DNA of 64,000 nucleotides. Origin: Massilia sp. HP4. Lineage in GTDB: Bacteria; Pseudomonadota; Gammaproteobacteria; Burkholderiales; Burkholderiaceae_D. The notes beneath the pieces are model-generated. The model was not told the DNA's origin, searched no databases, and worked only from the letters and a program-made list of their open reading frames with translations. Where the stretch lies: the NCBI RefSeq assembly GCF_005222695.1, contig NZ_STGG01000011.1:124001-188000 (forward strand), given 5' to 3'. This document shows positions 9,201-16,937 of the stretch, in pieces (position 1 is the first letter of the stretch; each line of letters opens with the position of its first letter). Position numbers and translations under genes: made by a program.

Positions 9201-10677
9201 CACGCCGGTGCCGCTGGGCCTGCGCCAGCTGGAAGCGTCCGCCGAAGTGGTCGGCAGCAGCCTGCGCATAAATCTGGACTTCGACGGCGCCCGCACCGGC
9301 GTGGCGAAAGTCGAGGCCAATGCCCAGATGCTGAACGGCCGCGTGGAGCGCGACAGCCCGCTGCGCATGACGGCCAATGCCGACATCCCGTCGATCGCCT
9401 GGCTCGCATCGCTGGCCGGCCAGCCGGGACTGGAACTGGACGGCGCACTGCGCCTGGCCATGACGGGCAGCGGCACCATCGGTGCCCCCAGCCTGAACGG
9501 CAACCTCGATGGCGACAAGCTGGCGGTGCGCTGGGCCGAGCAAGGCGTGCGCCTGCAGAACGGCGAACTGCGCGCCCAGCTCGGCGGCGACCAGCTGCGG
9601 GTGGAGCGCCTGACCTTCCAGGGCCGCCAGGGCAGCGCCGCAGCCAGCGGCTTCGTGCGCTTCGCCGACGGCGCGCCGACCATGGACGTGCGCCTGAACA
9701 TGGAAAAGCTCGAGGCGCTGTCGCGGCCTGACCGCACCGTGATCCTCAGCGGCCAGGCCTCGCTGGTGCGCGACGCCAGCCGCTTCGCGCTGGAAGGTAA
9801 ATTCCGCGCCGACCGCGCACTGATCGAATTCGCGCCGCAGGGCACGCCGACGATCTCGGACGACGTCATCGTGCTGGGCCGCGGCACGGAGAAAAAGACG
9901 CCGGTGTCCAAGGAGAAGGAAGTGCCGCTCACGGTCGACCTCGCGGCCGACATGGGCGACGACTTCCACATCCGCGCGATGGGGATCGACGCCTACCTGG
10001 TCGGCAGCGCGCGGGTGCGCATGACCGGCGCCGGCCAGCCGCGCATCAACGGCACCATCCGCGCCATCAACGGCACCTATGCCGCCTATGGCCAGAACCT
10101 GTCGATCGAACGCGCGGCGCTGACCTTCAGCGGCCCCTACGACAACCCGTCGCTCGACATCCTGGCAGTGAGGAAGCGCCCCGAAGGCGAGCAGCTGTCC
10201 GAGACCAATGTCGAAGCCGGCGTGCAGGTGCGCGGCACCGCGCAATCGCCGACGGCGCGGCTGGTGTCGACACCGAACGTGTCGGACAGCGACAAGCTGT
10301 CCTGGCTGGTGCTGGGCCACAGCATGGAAGCGGCCAGCGGCGACCAGAAAGGCGTGCTCACCGCGGCGGCGGGCGCCCTGCTGGGCGGCGCCGGCGGCAC
10401 CGGCGGGATCCAGTCCAAGCTCGCCAATTCGCTCGGCGTCGATGACCTGGGCCTCAAGCAAAACAACAACGGCGGCGACTCGTCGGGCCTGGAAAGCACC
10501 GTGGTCACGGTCGGCAAGCGCATCTCGTCGCGTGCCTACCTGAGCTTCGAGCAGGGCACCAGCACTGCCTCGAGCCTGGTGCGGCTGCGCTACAAGCTCA
10601 CGCCGCGCATCGCGCTGCAGTTCCAGACCGGGACCAATAGCGCGCTCGACGTGCTGTATTCGTGGGCGTTCGACTGA
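6208..10677 (+). CDS. tamB: Inner-membrane AsmA-like bridge protein TamB
   Basis: Large periplasm-spanning protein, 1489 aa, paired with TamA. A Pro-rich cytosolic start is followed by one membrane anchor (about residues 34-52). A very long repetitive beta region comes next, with recurring units of the style ALxGxxLxADAKRISGIDADLALGQN, typical of lipid-conducting groove proteins. The C-terminal DUF490/TamB domain (about 1150-1489) includes SWLVLGHSMEAASG and ends LDVLYSWAFD. It is translationally coupled to tamA (TGATG). It is longer than the E. coli protein (1259 aa), as is common in betaproteobacteria; the extra length sits in the repeat region. Confidence 0.95.
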   Translation: MDTPEDKPVTPQAPTPGQPQAVKPRRWPRRVAIGVVATGVIVGGTLWYLGRETTLQMIVQRVADATGGKLTVLGVTGSIYGAMHIERLVWRTDEQIVTATRIDVDWSPSQLLSGGILVDKLWAASVRMQTLKETDEPSVLPASLAPPFRIEADDARVNRLTMVNIAGAETVIDKLRVRAKGDKRSWVVQDAAASTPWGQVAANATVGAQRPFKIDASGSLTQSQASAGARAAQLQLKVSGDIENATQIDATGQAGRAIGDAHFTISPYAEIPLRALRINGRNLDPGFFNPALPTADLTFAVAGKLDANRNISGSVDITNTGPEGTIDQQRLPLRSARGQLGGNLNALQVSDVLLDFGAAGKFTGTGGVKREQDEEGLGTARFALQTERFNLREVHSAMKPTAIKGTIAVTNEATRQTLEANLVDAGLRLSALATLENNVATLNEARLNAGRGSVTASGSMNLEGDKAFKATASANRFDPSAFGDLPVADINATINAAGALAPEWKVDADFVVRQSRLMNQALAGRGKLSADAKRISGIDADLALGQNQVDLKGAFGGAGDRLDWRLDGRQLSAVRSDLYGALTAKGVVSGTMEAPRTTFEVNAQDLGWVAAQRKNGSGVLRASGEAWLGGPEGARAVEVKASGGTQRFNPAAFGSPLAGNINSSFSGSGRAGADWRGALDFNLADGSTLANSPLRGHARLVADRRHVSNADVDLRIGPNVIAATGAFGAARDALNWKIDAPQLAALGPEFGGVLRGSGVVSGTMDTPSLTATIEGQNLKALGTHNVRSLRASANLGSGRGAADPLVSNVEVLDYVSGETRVASVRLQTEGTRGAHTVKLSALGDAFDANTEIRGGFNRDTWSGTLAALQNRGRYAMQLQGPVPVTIAGAPGSGMKGLASPERIAFNGAVIALPNGSITVDTLTKDGPRWSSRGHADKVPLTYLAQFSPALADNARGDLTLGAAWSVDMRAPVANGAAPSLAGNVRVFREAGDAIVGGDTPVPLGLRQLEASAEVVGSSLRINLDFDGARTGVAKVEANAQMLNGRVERDSPLRMTANADIPSIAWLASLAGQPGLELDGALRLAMTGSGTIGAPSLNGNLDGDKLAVRWAEQGVRLQNGELRAQLGGDQLRVERLTFQGRQGSAAASGFVRFADGAPTMDVRLNMEKLEALSRPDRTVILSGQASLVRDASRFALEGKFRADRALIEFAPQGTPTISDDVIVLGRGTEKKTPVSKEKEVPLTVDLAADMGDDFHIRAMGIDAYLVGSARVRMTGAGQPRINGTIRAINGTYAAYGQNLSIERAALTFSGPYDNPSLDILAVRKRPEGEQLSETNVEAGVQVRGTAQSPTARLVSTPNVSDSDKLSWLVLGHSMEAASGDQKGVLTAAAGALLGGAGGTGGIQSKLANSLGVDDLGLKQNNNGGDSSGLESTVVTVGKRISSRAYLSFEQGTSTASSLVRLRYKLTPRIALQFQTGTNSALDVLYSWAFD

Positions 10678-10689
10678 AGGCCGGCGGAC

Positions 10690-11721
10690 ATGAGACTGCT
10701 CCCCTGCCTGTTCGCCACCCTGCTGGCACTGGCCGCCGGCCAGAGCGCGGCGCAGGACCATGGCAACCTGCTGCAGGCGCCCGGACGCGTCGAATGGGAT
10801 GCGGGCGGCCTGTATGAAGGACGGCTGCCGGACGGCACGCCGTTCCAGGTCGCGCTGGCTTACCCCGCACCCGAAGGCTTGCCGGGCGAGGCCGGCAAGA
10901 TCATGGCCAACAACTATTGGTTCCCGCGTGACTACAAGGGAAAGGCCAGTACGCTGGCCGCCCTGGACGCGCCGCCGGGCGCGCTGCAGCTGGCCCCGCT
11001 GCTCGACTCCGGCGCCCAGGGCCCTGAACGGTTTTCCATCGTGCTCGATGCCGACCGGAGTGGCGGCAAGGGCAGCTGGACCCAGGCGGGTGAGGAAAAG
11101 GCGTTGCCATTCTCCCTCACGCGCATCGTGCGCTACCGGGCCGTCGCGCTCACCCGCCCCTCGCCCGAGGCGCAGGCCGAAGGCTCGGACCAGCCCTTCG
11201 TGTTTGCCGCCCTGTTCCCGCTGTTCAAGGACCGCGCCATGGACGAATGGGTGCGCGCCATGGCCAGCCGCTGCGATGCCGACCTCGAATGCACCAACCG
11301 GGTCGTCGTGCGCTGGCACTCGAAGGATCTGCTGTCGCTCGACGCCAGCACCTGGACCTATGGCTACGGCGCCGCGCACGAACAATACGGCTCCGAAATG
11401 CGCCACTACGTCACGCACGATGGCGCACCGGTCCACTCCCGCTTCACCGCCTTCGTCGCCGCGTCCAGCGAATGCCGCCAGCGAGTCTCCGCCGCGCTGG
11501 TGTCCAGGCTGGGCGAGCAGGGCCTGTCGTGGGCCGAGCAGGGAGCGCTGGACGTGTTCAAGGAACCGAAATTCATTCCGACGCCATCCGGCATCGAGTT
11601 CCACTGGGATCCGTATGAAGTCGGCAGCTATGCCCAGGGCATTCCCAGCGTCTTCCTCACGCGGGATGAACTGGAGGGCTGCGCCGGCAATCTGCCGCAG
11701 CGCGCGGCAGGCCGTCCATGA
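10690..11721 (+). CDS. Secreted DUF3298 (RsiV-like) domain protein
   Basis: 343 aa, 12 bases after tamB, so probably the third gene of that operon. A signal peptide (MRLLPCLFATLLALAAGQSAAQ) predicts a periplasmic location. The C-terminal part has the DUF3298 signature: FIPTPSGIEFHWDPYEVGSYAQGIPSVFLT is recognisable by its PYEVGSYA...G core. Paired Cys (SRCDADLEC; SSECRQ; EGCAG) suggest disulphides. The same domain ends the anti-sigma factor RsiV and lysozyme-binding proteins, but no sigma factor is adjacent. An envelope role next to TamAB is possible but inferred from position only. Confidence 0.8.
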   Translation: MRLLPCLFATLLALAAGQSAAQDHGNLLQAPGRVEWDAGGLYEGRLPDGTPFQVALAYPAPEGLPGEAGKIMANNYWFPRDYKGKASTLAALDAPPGALQLAPLLDSGAQGPERFSIVLDADRSGGKGSWTQAGEEKALPFSLTRIVRYRAVALTRPSPEAQAEGSDQPFVFAALFPLFKDRAMDEWVRAMASRCDADLECTNRVVVRWHSKDLLSLDASTWTYGYGAAHEQYGSEMRHYVTHDGAPVHSRFTAFVAASSECRQRVSAALVSRLGEQGLSWAEQGALDVFKEPKFIPTPSGIEFHWDPYEVGSYAQGIPSVFLTRDELEGCAGNLPQRAAGRP

Positions 11722-11728
11722 GCCGGGG

Positions 11729-11740
11729 TAGAATCCGGCC
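11729..11740 (+). promoter_or_regulatory. -10 element immediately upstream of a start codon
   Basis: TAGAAT (11729-11734) is followed by six bases and then the ATG at 11741. Transcription starting about 7 bases after the -10 would begin at the start codon itself. No clear -35 and no Shine-Dalgarno sequence are present. Confidence 0.4.
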
Positions 11741-12040
11741 ATGCCGCGTAAAAACCCCATCTTCCCCGGCCCGCGCACCGCGCGCGGCGCCGTGCTGGCC
11801 GTCCTGCTGTCCAATGCCGACCAGGCCGGCGCCGAGCCGCTGCGCGGCCGCGTGACCCTGGCCGCCATCGTCCGCGCGCTCAAGCGCAAATACCACTGGC
11901 CGATCGAGACCACCAGCTTCCCGTCGAACGACATCGACGGCCGCGCCACCTGGGCCACGGTCTACAGCCTGCCGCAGGACGTCATCGACGCCGCGCTGGA
12001 CCCAAAAGGCCAAGACTGGCTCAAGAGCACTCATCCATAA
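11741..12040 (+). CDS. Small basic hypothetical protein, 99 aa
   Basis: Unrecognised. It starts MPRKNPIFPGPRTARGAVLAVLLSNADQAG and continues with a segment that looks like a small helix-turn-helix or winged-helix fold (VTLAAIVRALKRKYHWPIETTSF, described here by its LAAIVRALKRKY core). The body (TWATVYSLPQDVIDAALD) supports a DNA- or partner-binding domain, but this is a guess from pattern. There is no signal peptide or membrane segment. A TAGAAT hexamer sits 12 bases before the ATG, so the message may be leaderless. Base composition and codon use are like the neighbours, so it is probably resident rather than acquired. Confidence 0.65.
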   Translation: MPRKNPIFPGPRTARGAVLAVLLSNADQAGAEPLRGRVTLAAIVRALKRKYHWPIETTSFPSNDIDGRATWATVYSLPQDVIDAALDPKGQDWLKSTHP

Positions 12041-12046
12041 AAATTC

Positions 12047-12090
12047 TTCATCGATGAACGGCCTGATTGATGTTCCTGTATCATCAATCA
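12047..12090. promoter_or_regulatory. Operator region of the LysR gene: palindrome plus 9-bp inverted repeat
   Basis: Two elements lie in the 50-bp gap before the LysR gene: a perfect palindrome TTCATCGATGAA (12047-12058), and perfect 9-bp inverted arms TGATTGATG (12064-12072) and CATCAATCA (12082-12090) with a 9-bp spacer. The second arm touches the ATG. The layout fits autorepression by the LysR protein. Confidence 0.55.
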
Positions 12091-12984
12091 ATGGCCCGTG
12101 ACAACATCAACGATATCCTCGTCTTTCTCGCCGTCGCCCGCGAGCGCAGCTTCACGCGCGCCGCGGCGAAACTCGGCATGACCCAGTCGGCGCTCAGCCA
12201 CATCGTGCGCTCGCTCGAAGCCCGGCTGGGCGTGCGCCTGTTGACGCGCACCACCCGCAGCGTGTCGCCGACCGAGGCCGGCGAGCGCCTGCTGCAGAAC
12301 GTGGGGCCGCGGCTGGAAGAAATCGAGGCCGAGATCACGGCCGTGAGCGACCTGGGCGACAAGCCGGCCGGCACCATCCGCATCACCGCGATCGACCATG
12401 TGATCGACACCGTGCTGTGGCCGCGCATCGCGCCCCTGCTGCCGCTGTATCCCGACCTGCATGTCGAGATCAGCTCGGACTACCGCCTGATCGACATCGC
12501 CGCCGAACGCTACGACATCGGCGTGCGCCATGGCGACCAGCTCGAGAAAGACATGATCGGCGTGCGCCTGACGGGCGAGGTGCCGATGCGGATCGTCGGC
12601 GCCCCCGCCTATTTTGAACGCCGCCCGGTGCCGACGTCGCTGCAGGAACTCATGAAGCACAACTGCATCACGCTGCGCCTGCCCAGCAGCGGCGGCCTGT
12701 ATGCCTGGGAACTGGCGCACGAGGGCCAGCCGCTGGACGCGCGCGTGCGCGGCCAGTCGGTGTTCACCAACGTCTATCACATGCTCGACGCCGCATTGCA
12801 CGGCGTCGGCCTGGCCTTCCTGCCCGAGAGCATGGTCGGCCCGCATATAGAGGCGGGACGGCTGGTCAGCGTGATGCAAGACTGGTGCTTTCCGTTCGAG
12901 CCGCTGCACGCCTTCTATCCCAGCCGCCGCCACTCCTCGCGCGCACTGATGCTGGTGATCGACGCCATCCGCCACAAGGAATGA
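12091..12984 (+). CDS. LysR-family transcriptional regulator
   Basis: 297-aa LysR regulator. The winged HTH is at residues 5-60 (FLAVARERSFTRAAAKLGMTQSALS core), and the substrate-binding domain has the block WPRIAPLLPLYPDLHVEI and the GVRHGDQLEKDMIGVR loop typical of the CrgA/YafC branch. These often control an oxidoreductase or efflux gene. The start at 12091 gives the usual MARDNINDILVFLAVA opening; the frame is open back to 12067, but that would place the inverted-repeat operator inside the gene. No Shine-Dalgarno precedes 12091. It is convergent with the paoCBA genes, so it is not obviously their regulator. Confidence 0.9.
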   Translation: MARDNINDILVFLAVARERSFTRAAAKLGMTQSALSHIVRSLEARLGVRLLTRTTRSVSPTEAGERLLQNVGPRLEEIEAEITAVSDLGDKPAGTIRITAIDHVIDTVLWPRIAPLLPLYPDLHVEISSDYRLIDIAAERYDIGVRHGDQLEKDMIGVRLTGEVPMRIVGAPAYFERRPVPTSLQELMKHNCITLRLPSSGGLYAWELAHEGQPLDARVRGQSVFTNVYHMLDAALHGVGLAFLPESMVGPHIEAGRLVSVMQDWCFPFEPLHAFYPSRRHSSRALMLVIDAIRHKE

Positions 12985-13000
12985 CGCCGATCGTGCGTGA

Positions 13001-15199
13001 TCAGACCAACGCCGGCATCTTTTCCAGCATCTTGTCGAGCGTGACCGGATAGTCGCGCACGCGCACGCCGGTGGCGTTGTAGATCGCATTCGCCACCGCC
13101 GCGCCGACGCCGCACAGGCCCAGTTCACCGACACCCTTGGCCTTCATCGGCGACGTGGTCGGATCGGTCTCGTCGATGAAGATCACTTCCTGGTGCGGGA
13201 TGTCGGCATGCACCGGCACCTCGTAGCTGGCCAGGTCGTGGTTCACGAAGAAACCGTGGCGCTTGTCGACCGCCAGGTGTTCCATCAAGGCCCCACCGAC
13301 ACCCATCGTCATTGCGCCGATCACCTGGCTGCGCGCCGATTTCGGGTTCAGGATACGGCCCGCCGCGCACACAGACAGCATGCGCCGCACGCGCACCTCG
13401 GCGGTGGCGACATCGACCGCGACTTCGACGAAATGGGCGCCGAAGGTCGATTGCTGCACCTTCTTTTCCAGGTCGCCGTATTCCATCGTGTCCTCGGCCA
13501 CGATCGCGCCGCCCTTGGCCACCTCAAGCAACGATACCGAGCGGGTGCCCACGCGCACCGCGCCGTCGACGAATTCGGCCTTCGCCGCATCCAGTCCTGC
13601 CTTCTGCGCGATCTGCTCGCGCAGCTTGACGCAGGCCGCGTACACGCCGGCGGTGGAACTGTTGGCGCCCCACTGGCCGCCCGAACCGGCCGACACCGGA
13701 TAGCTCGAATCGCCCAGCCGCACATCGATGCGCTCCACGCCCACGCCCAGCATCTCGGCTGCGGTCTGGGCGATGATGGTGTAGCTGCCGGTACCGATAT
13801 CGGTCATGTCGGTTTCGACCGTGATCCTGCCGTCGCTTTCCAGCCGCACCCGCGCGGCCGACTTCATGTTCATATTGTTGCGGAAGGCCGAGGCCACACC
13901 CATGCCGACCAGCCACTGGCCCTCGCGCACCTGGCCTGCCATTGCTTTTCTCTTGCTCCAGCCGAAGCGCTCGGCGCCCTGGCGCAGGCACTGCACGTAG
14001 CGGCGCTGCGAGAACTTGCGGCCCGCCTTCTCGGGGTCGACCGTGGTATCGTTGACGATGCGGAAGGTGACCGGGTCCATCTTGAGTTTTTCGGCCATCT
14101 CGTCGATCGCCACCTCGAGCGCCATCATGCCCGGCGCCTCGCCCGGCGCGCGCATCGCATTCCCCTCGGGCAGGTCGAGCGTGGCCAGCTGCAGGCGCGT
14201 CAGGCGGTGAGCGCCGGCGTACAGCAGGCGGGTTTGCTGGACCGCGGTTTCCGGTCCTCCGCCCGGCAGGTCGCCCGACCAGCTTTCGTGGGCGATGGCG
14301 CTGATGCGGCCTTCGCGCGTGGCGCCGATGCGGATACGCTGGATCGTGGCCGGACGGTGGGTGGTGTTGTTGATCATCAGCGCGCGCTGCAGCGCGACCT
14401 TGACCGGGCGCCTGGCCGCGCGCGCGCCGAGCGCCGCCAGCACCGCCTCGGCGCGCAGGAACAGCTTGCCGCCGAAGCCGCCGCCGATATACGGCGAAAC
14501 CAGGCGCACGTTGGCCGGCGGGATGCCGAGCGTCTTGGCCAGGTCTTGCTTGCCCCAGTCGATCATCTGGTTCGAGGTCCAGACGGTGACCTTGTCGCCG
14601 TCCCACGACGCGATCGAGGCATGCGGTTCCATCATCGCGTGCGACTGGTCGGGCGTGGTATAGGTGGCGTCCAGCTTGACCGGCGCGCTGGCGAAGGCGC
14701 CGTCGAAATCGCCGACCTTCGACTCGGCATCGCCCGTCTTGGGCGTGACAGCCGCATTCATGGCCGCGGCCAGGTCATACACGCCGTTGGCCTTCGCATA
14801 CTCGACCTTGACGAGCGACGACGCCGCGCGCGCCTGCTCGAAGGTCTCGGCCACGACCACGCCGACCGCCTGGTGGTAGTGCTGCACTTCAGGGCCGGCC
14901 AGCAGGTGGGCGGTATTGAAGTTGCCCTTGCCCAGCTTGCCGGCGTTTTCATACGTGACCACGGCGATCACGCCCGGCGCGCGGCGCGCCGCTGCCGTAT
15001 CGATCGACACGATGCGGCCCTTGGCAATCGCTGCGCCGATCACATAGCCGTAGGCGGCGTTCGGCGCCGCCGCGTGCTGTTCATACGCGTAGGGCGCAGT
15101 GCCGGTGGTCTTCTGTGGGCCGTCGATGCGGTCGAGCGGCTTGCCGACGACCTTCATCTGGTCGATCGGATTGGTGGTTTCTGGTTTGGTGAATTTCAT
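13001..15199 (-). CDS. paoC: Aldehyde oxidoreductase, molybdenum-binding subunit PaoC
   Basis: Catalytic subunit of a periplasmic molybdenum hydroxylase that oxidises aromatic and other aldehydes to acids. Its length (732 aa) is the same as I recall for E. coli PaoC, and the catalytic Glu in KGVGELGLCG falls at residue 692, the position known for E. coli PaoC. Other cofactor-loop motifs are GGGFGGK and NAMRAPGEAPG. There is no signal peptide of its own: this family is exported by riding with the Tat-signal-bearing PaoA. It is the last gene of paoA-paoB-paoC, 17 bases after paoB. No PaoD/XdhC-type maturation chaperone is in the window, so that factor must lie elsewhere. Confidence 0.9.
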   Translation of the reverse strand: MKFTKPETTNPIDQMKVVGKPLDRIDGPQKTTGTAPYAYEQHAAAPNAAYGYVIGAAIAKGRIVSIDTAAARRAPGVIAVVTYENAGKLGKGNFNTAHLLAGPEVQHYHQAVGVVVAETFEQARAASSLVKVEYAKANGVYDLAAAMNAAVTPKTGDAESKVGDFDGAFASAPVKLDATYTTPDQSHAMMEPHASIASWDGDKVTVWTSNQMIDWGKQDLAKTLGIPPANVRLVSPYIGGGFGGKLFLRAEAVLAALGARAARRPVKVALQRALMINNTTHRPATIQRIRIGATREGRISAIAHESWSGDLPGGGPETAVQQTRLLYAGAHRLTRLQLATLDLPEGNAMRAPGEAPGMMALEVAIDEMAEKLKMDPVTFRIVNDTTVDPEKAGRKFSQRRYVQCLRQGAERFGWSKRKAMAGQVREGQWLVGMGVASAFRNNMNMKSAARVRLESDGRITVETDMTDIGTGSYTIIAQTAAEMLGVGVERIDVRLGDSSYPVSAGSGGQWGANSSTAGVYAACVKLREQIAQKAGLDAAKAEFVDGAVRVGTRSVSLLEVAKGGAIVAEDTMEYGDLEKKVQQSTFGAHFVEVAVDVATAEVRVRRMLSVCAAGRILNPKSARSQVIGAMTMGVGGALMEHLAVDKRHGFFVNHDLASYEVPVHADIPHQEVIFIDETDPTTSPMKAKGVGELGLCGVGAAVANAIYNATGVRVRDYPVTLDKMLEKMPALV

Positions 15200-15216
15200 G
15201 GTCTCAAGCCTTTCTT

Positions 15217-16170
15217 TCAGCGCGCGCGGGCCTGCGCCAGGATCGCGTCGAGCGTGCGTTCGACGAGCAGGATCTTGAATGCGTTGTCATTGGTCGTGCG
15301 CGCGCCAGCCAGCAACTGCGCGGTGGTGGCCTTGCCGCCGCGCGGCAGTTGGCCCTCGGCCGCCGGCACGCGCCATGGCTTGTGCGCCACGCCGCCCACG
15401 GCCACGCGGCCGCTGCCGTCCGGCTGCACCACGGCTGCGACAGACACCAGGGCGAAGGCATACGAGGCGCGGTCGCGCACCTTGCGGTAGTAGTGCTTGC
15501 CGCCCAGGGGCTTGGGCAGGGTCACCGCCGTGATCAACTCACCCGGCATCAAGCTGTGCTCGATGTGCGGCGTGGTGCCCGGCAGGCGATAGAAGTCCGC
15601 GATCGGGATCGTGCGCGCACTGCCGTCCGGACGCACGGTCTCGACGCCGGCGTCGAGCAGCTGCATGGCCACCGCCATATCGCTCGGGTGGGTGGCGATG
15701 CAAGCGTCGCTCTGGCCGACGATCGCATGGCCGCGCGTATGGCCGCCGATGGCCGAGCAGCCGCTGCCCGGCACACGCTTGTTGCACGGCATATTGGTGT
15801 CGTAGAAATAGGGGCAGCGGGTGCGCTGCAGCAGGTTGCCGGCGGTGGTCGCCTTGTTGCGCAACTGGGTCGAGGCGCCGGCCAGCAGCGCGCGCGACAG
15901 CACGCCGTAGTCCTTGCGCACGCGGGCGTCGGCCGCCAGGTCGGTATTGCGCACCAGCGCGCCGATGCGCAGGCCGCCCTCTCGCGTCGCCTCGATCTTG
16001 TCGAGCGCCAGGCCGTTGACGTCGATCAGGTGGGCCGGGGTCTCGATCTCGAGCTTCATCAGGTCGAGCAGGTTGGTGCCGCCCGCGATGAAGCGCGCAT
16101 TGGGGGTATTGGCGGCAGCGGCGGCCGCTTCGGCCGGCGTGGTCGCGCGTTGATAGCTGAATGCCTTCAT
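15217..16170 (-). CDS. paoB: Aldehyde oxidoreductase, FAD-binding subunit PaoB with extra Fe-S cysteines
   Basis: 317-aa FAD subunit. The FAD site shows [13 protein letters not shown] near residue 30. A Cys-rich insertion (TRCPYF, MPCNKR, GSGCSA, DACIAT) provides four Cys, matching the additional [4Fe-4S] cluster known in PaoB and absent from ordinary xanthine-dehydrogenase FAD subunits. The start at 16170 overlaps the paoA stop by four bases (ATGA). It relays electrons from the molybdenum centre and 2Fe-2S clusters. The length agrees with E. coli PaoB (318 aa). Confidence 0.9.
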   Translation of the reverse strand: MKAFSYQRATTPAEAAAAAANTPNARFIAGGTNLLDLMKLEIETPAHLIDVNGLALDKIEATREGGLRIGALVRNTDLAADARVRKDYGVLSRALLAGASTQLRNKATTAGNLLQRTRCPYFYDTNMPCNKRVPGSGCSAIGGHTRGHAIVGQSDACIATHPSDMAVAMQLLDAGVETVRPDGSARTIPIADFYRLPGTTPHIEHSLMPGELITAVTLPKPLGGKHYYRKVRDRASYAFALVSVAAVVQPDGSGRVAVGGVAHKPWRVPAAEGQLPRGGKATTAQLLAGARTTNDNAFKILLVERTLDAILAQARAR

Positions 16171-16823
16171 GCCTTGACCCCTCCCACTTCGGCGATCGCG
16201 TCGATGATGTTCGAGTAGGCGCCGCAGCGGCAGATATTGCCGCTCATGCGCTCGCGGATCTCGTCCACGCTCAGCAAGGGTTTCGCATTCAGGTCGCCGG
16301 TCACATGGCTCGGAATGCCCTGGCGGATCTCGTCGATCACCGCCACGGCCGAACAGATCTGCCCTGGGGTACAGTAGCCGCACTGGAAGCCGTCGTGCTT
16401 CACGAAGGCCGCCTGCATCGGATGCAGTTTATCGGGCGTACCCATGCCTTCGATAGTGGTGACCTCGGCGCCGTCGTGCATGATCGCCAGGCTCAGGCAG
16501 GAATTGATGCGGCGGCCGTCGACCAGCACCGTGCAGGCGCCGCACTGGCCCTGGTCGCAGCCCTTCTTGGTGCCGGTCAGGTGCAGGTTCTCGCGCAGCG
16601 CGTCAAGCAGGGTGGTGCGGGTGTCGAGCGTGAGTTCGCGCGGCTGGCCGTTCACGCGCAGGGTGACCTTGCTGGTCACCGGCGCCGGCGTCTGCGCTGC
16701 GCTGACTGCGCCCTGCGCGGCCGCCTGGGCACCGGCCAGCGGCAGTGCCGCCGCCGTCGCGCCAAGCGCGCCGCCGATCAGGACACCGCGCCGGGCCTGG
16801 TTGATGTTCGTGGAGTCATCCAT
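16167..16823 (-). CDS. paoA: Aldehyde oxidoreductase, [2Fe-2S] subunit PaoA with Tat signal
   Basis: 218-aa electron-transfer subunit. A twin-arginine signal is visible at residues 11-12 ([21 protein letters not shown]), so the folded trimer is exported to the periplasm. The plant-type ferredoxin cluster uses [11 protein letters not shown] plus a later Cys (RRINSC). The second cluster uses [10 protein letters not shown] and CRCGAY near the C-terminus. It is first in the operon. The 101-bp upstream gap holds a copy of the ATTCATGAA-type site also found in front of the araC gene at 19435, hinting at shared control. Confidence 0.92.
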   Translation of the reverse strand: MDDSTNINQARRGVLIGGALGATAAALPLAGAQAAAQGAVSAAQTPAPVTSKVTLRVNGQPRELTLDTRTTLLDALRENLHLTGTKKGCDQGQCGACTVLVDGRRINSCLSLAIMHDGAEVTTIEGMGTPDKLHPMQAAFVKHDGFQCGYCTPGQICSAVAVIDEIRQGIPSHVTGDLNAKPLLSVDEIRERMSGNICRCGAYSNIIDAIAEVGGVKA

Positions 16824-16883
16824 CGCTTATTCTTCCTTCTGTCAGCGGTTAAAAATCCGGTTGATGTTACGGCAAGCCCCTCC

Positions 16884-16937
16884 CGCGATTCATGAAGGGC
16901 GCAGCATGGGCTTATGTCCCTGGCTCATGAATCGGCG
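16884..16937. promoter_or_regulatory. Paired ATTCATGAA-type sites upstream of paoA
   Basis: CGCGATTCATGAA (16884-16896) is the reverse complement of 13 bases found at 19376-19388 in front of the AraC regulator. A second, related copy in opposite orientation, TCATGAATCGGCG (16925-16937), overlaps the end of the MFS gene. Candidate AraC-protein binding sites. Confidence 0.45.

Noticed and set aside
6151-11958. A 1935-codon open frame on the minus strand
   Set aside because: It is antisense to tamA-tamB and the genes after them; its translation is repetitive His/Arg/Gly/Ala text typical of GC-rich shadows and has no domain. The plus-strand genes are clear.
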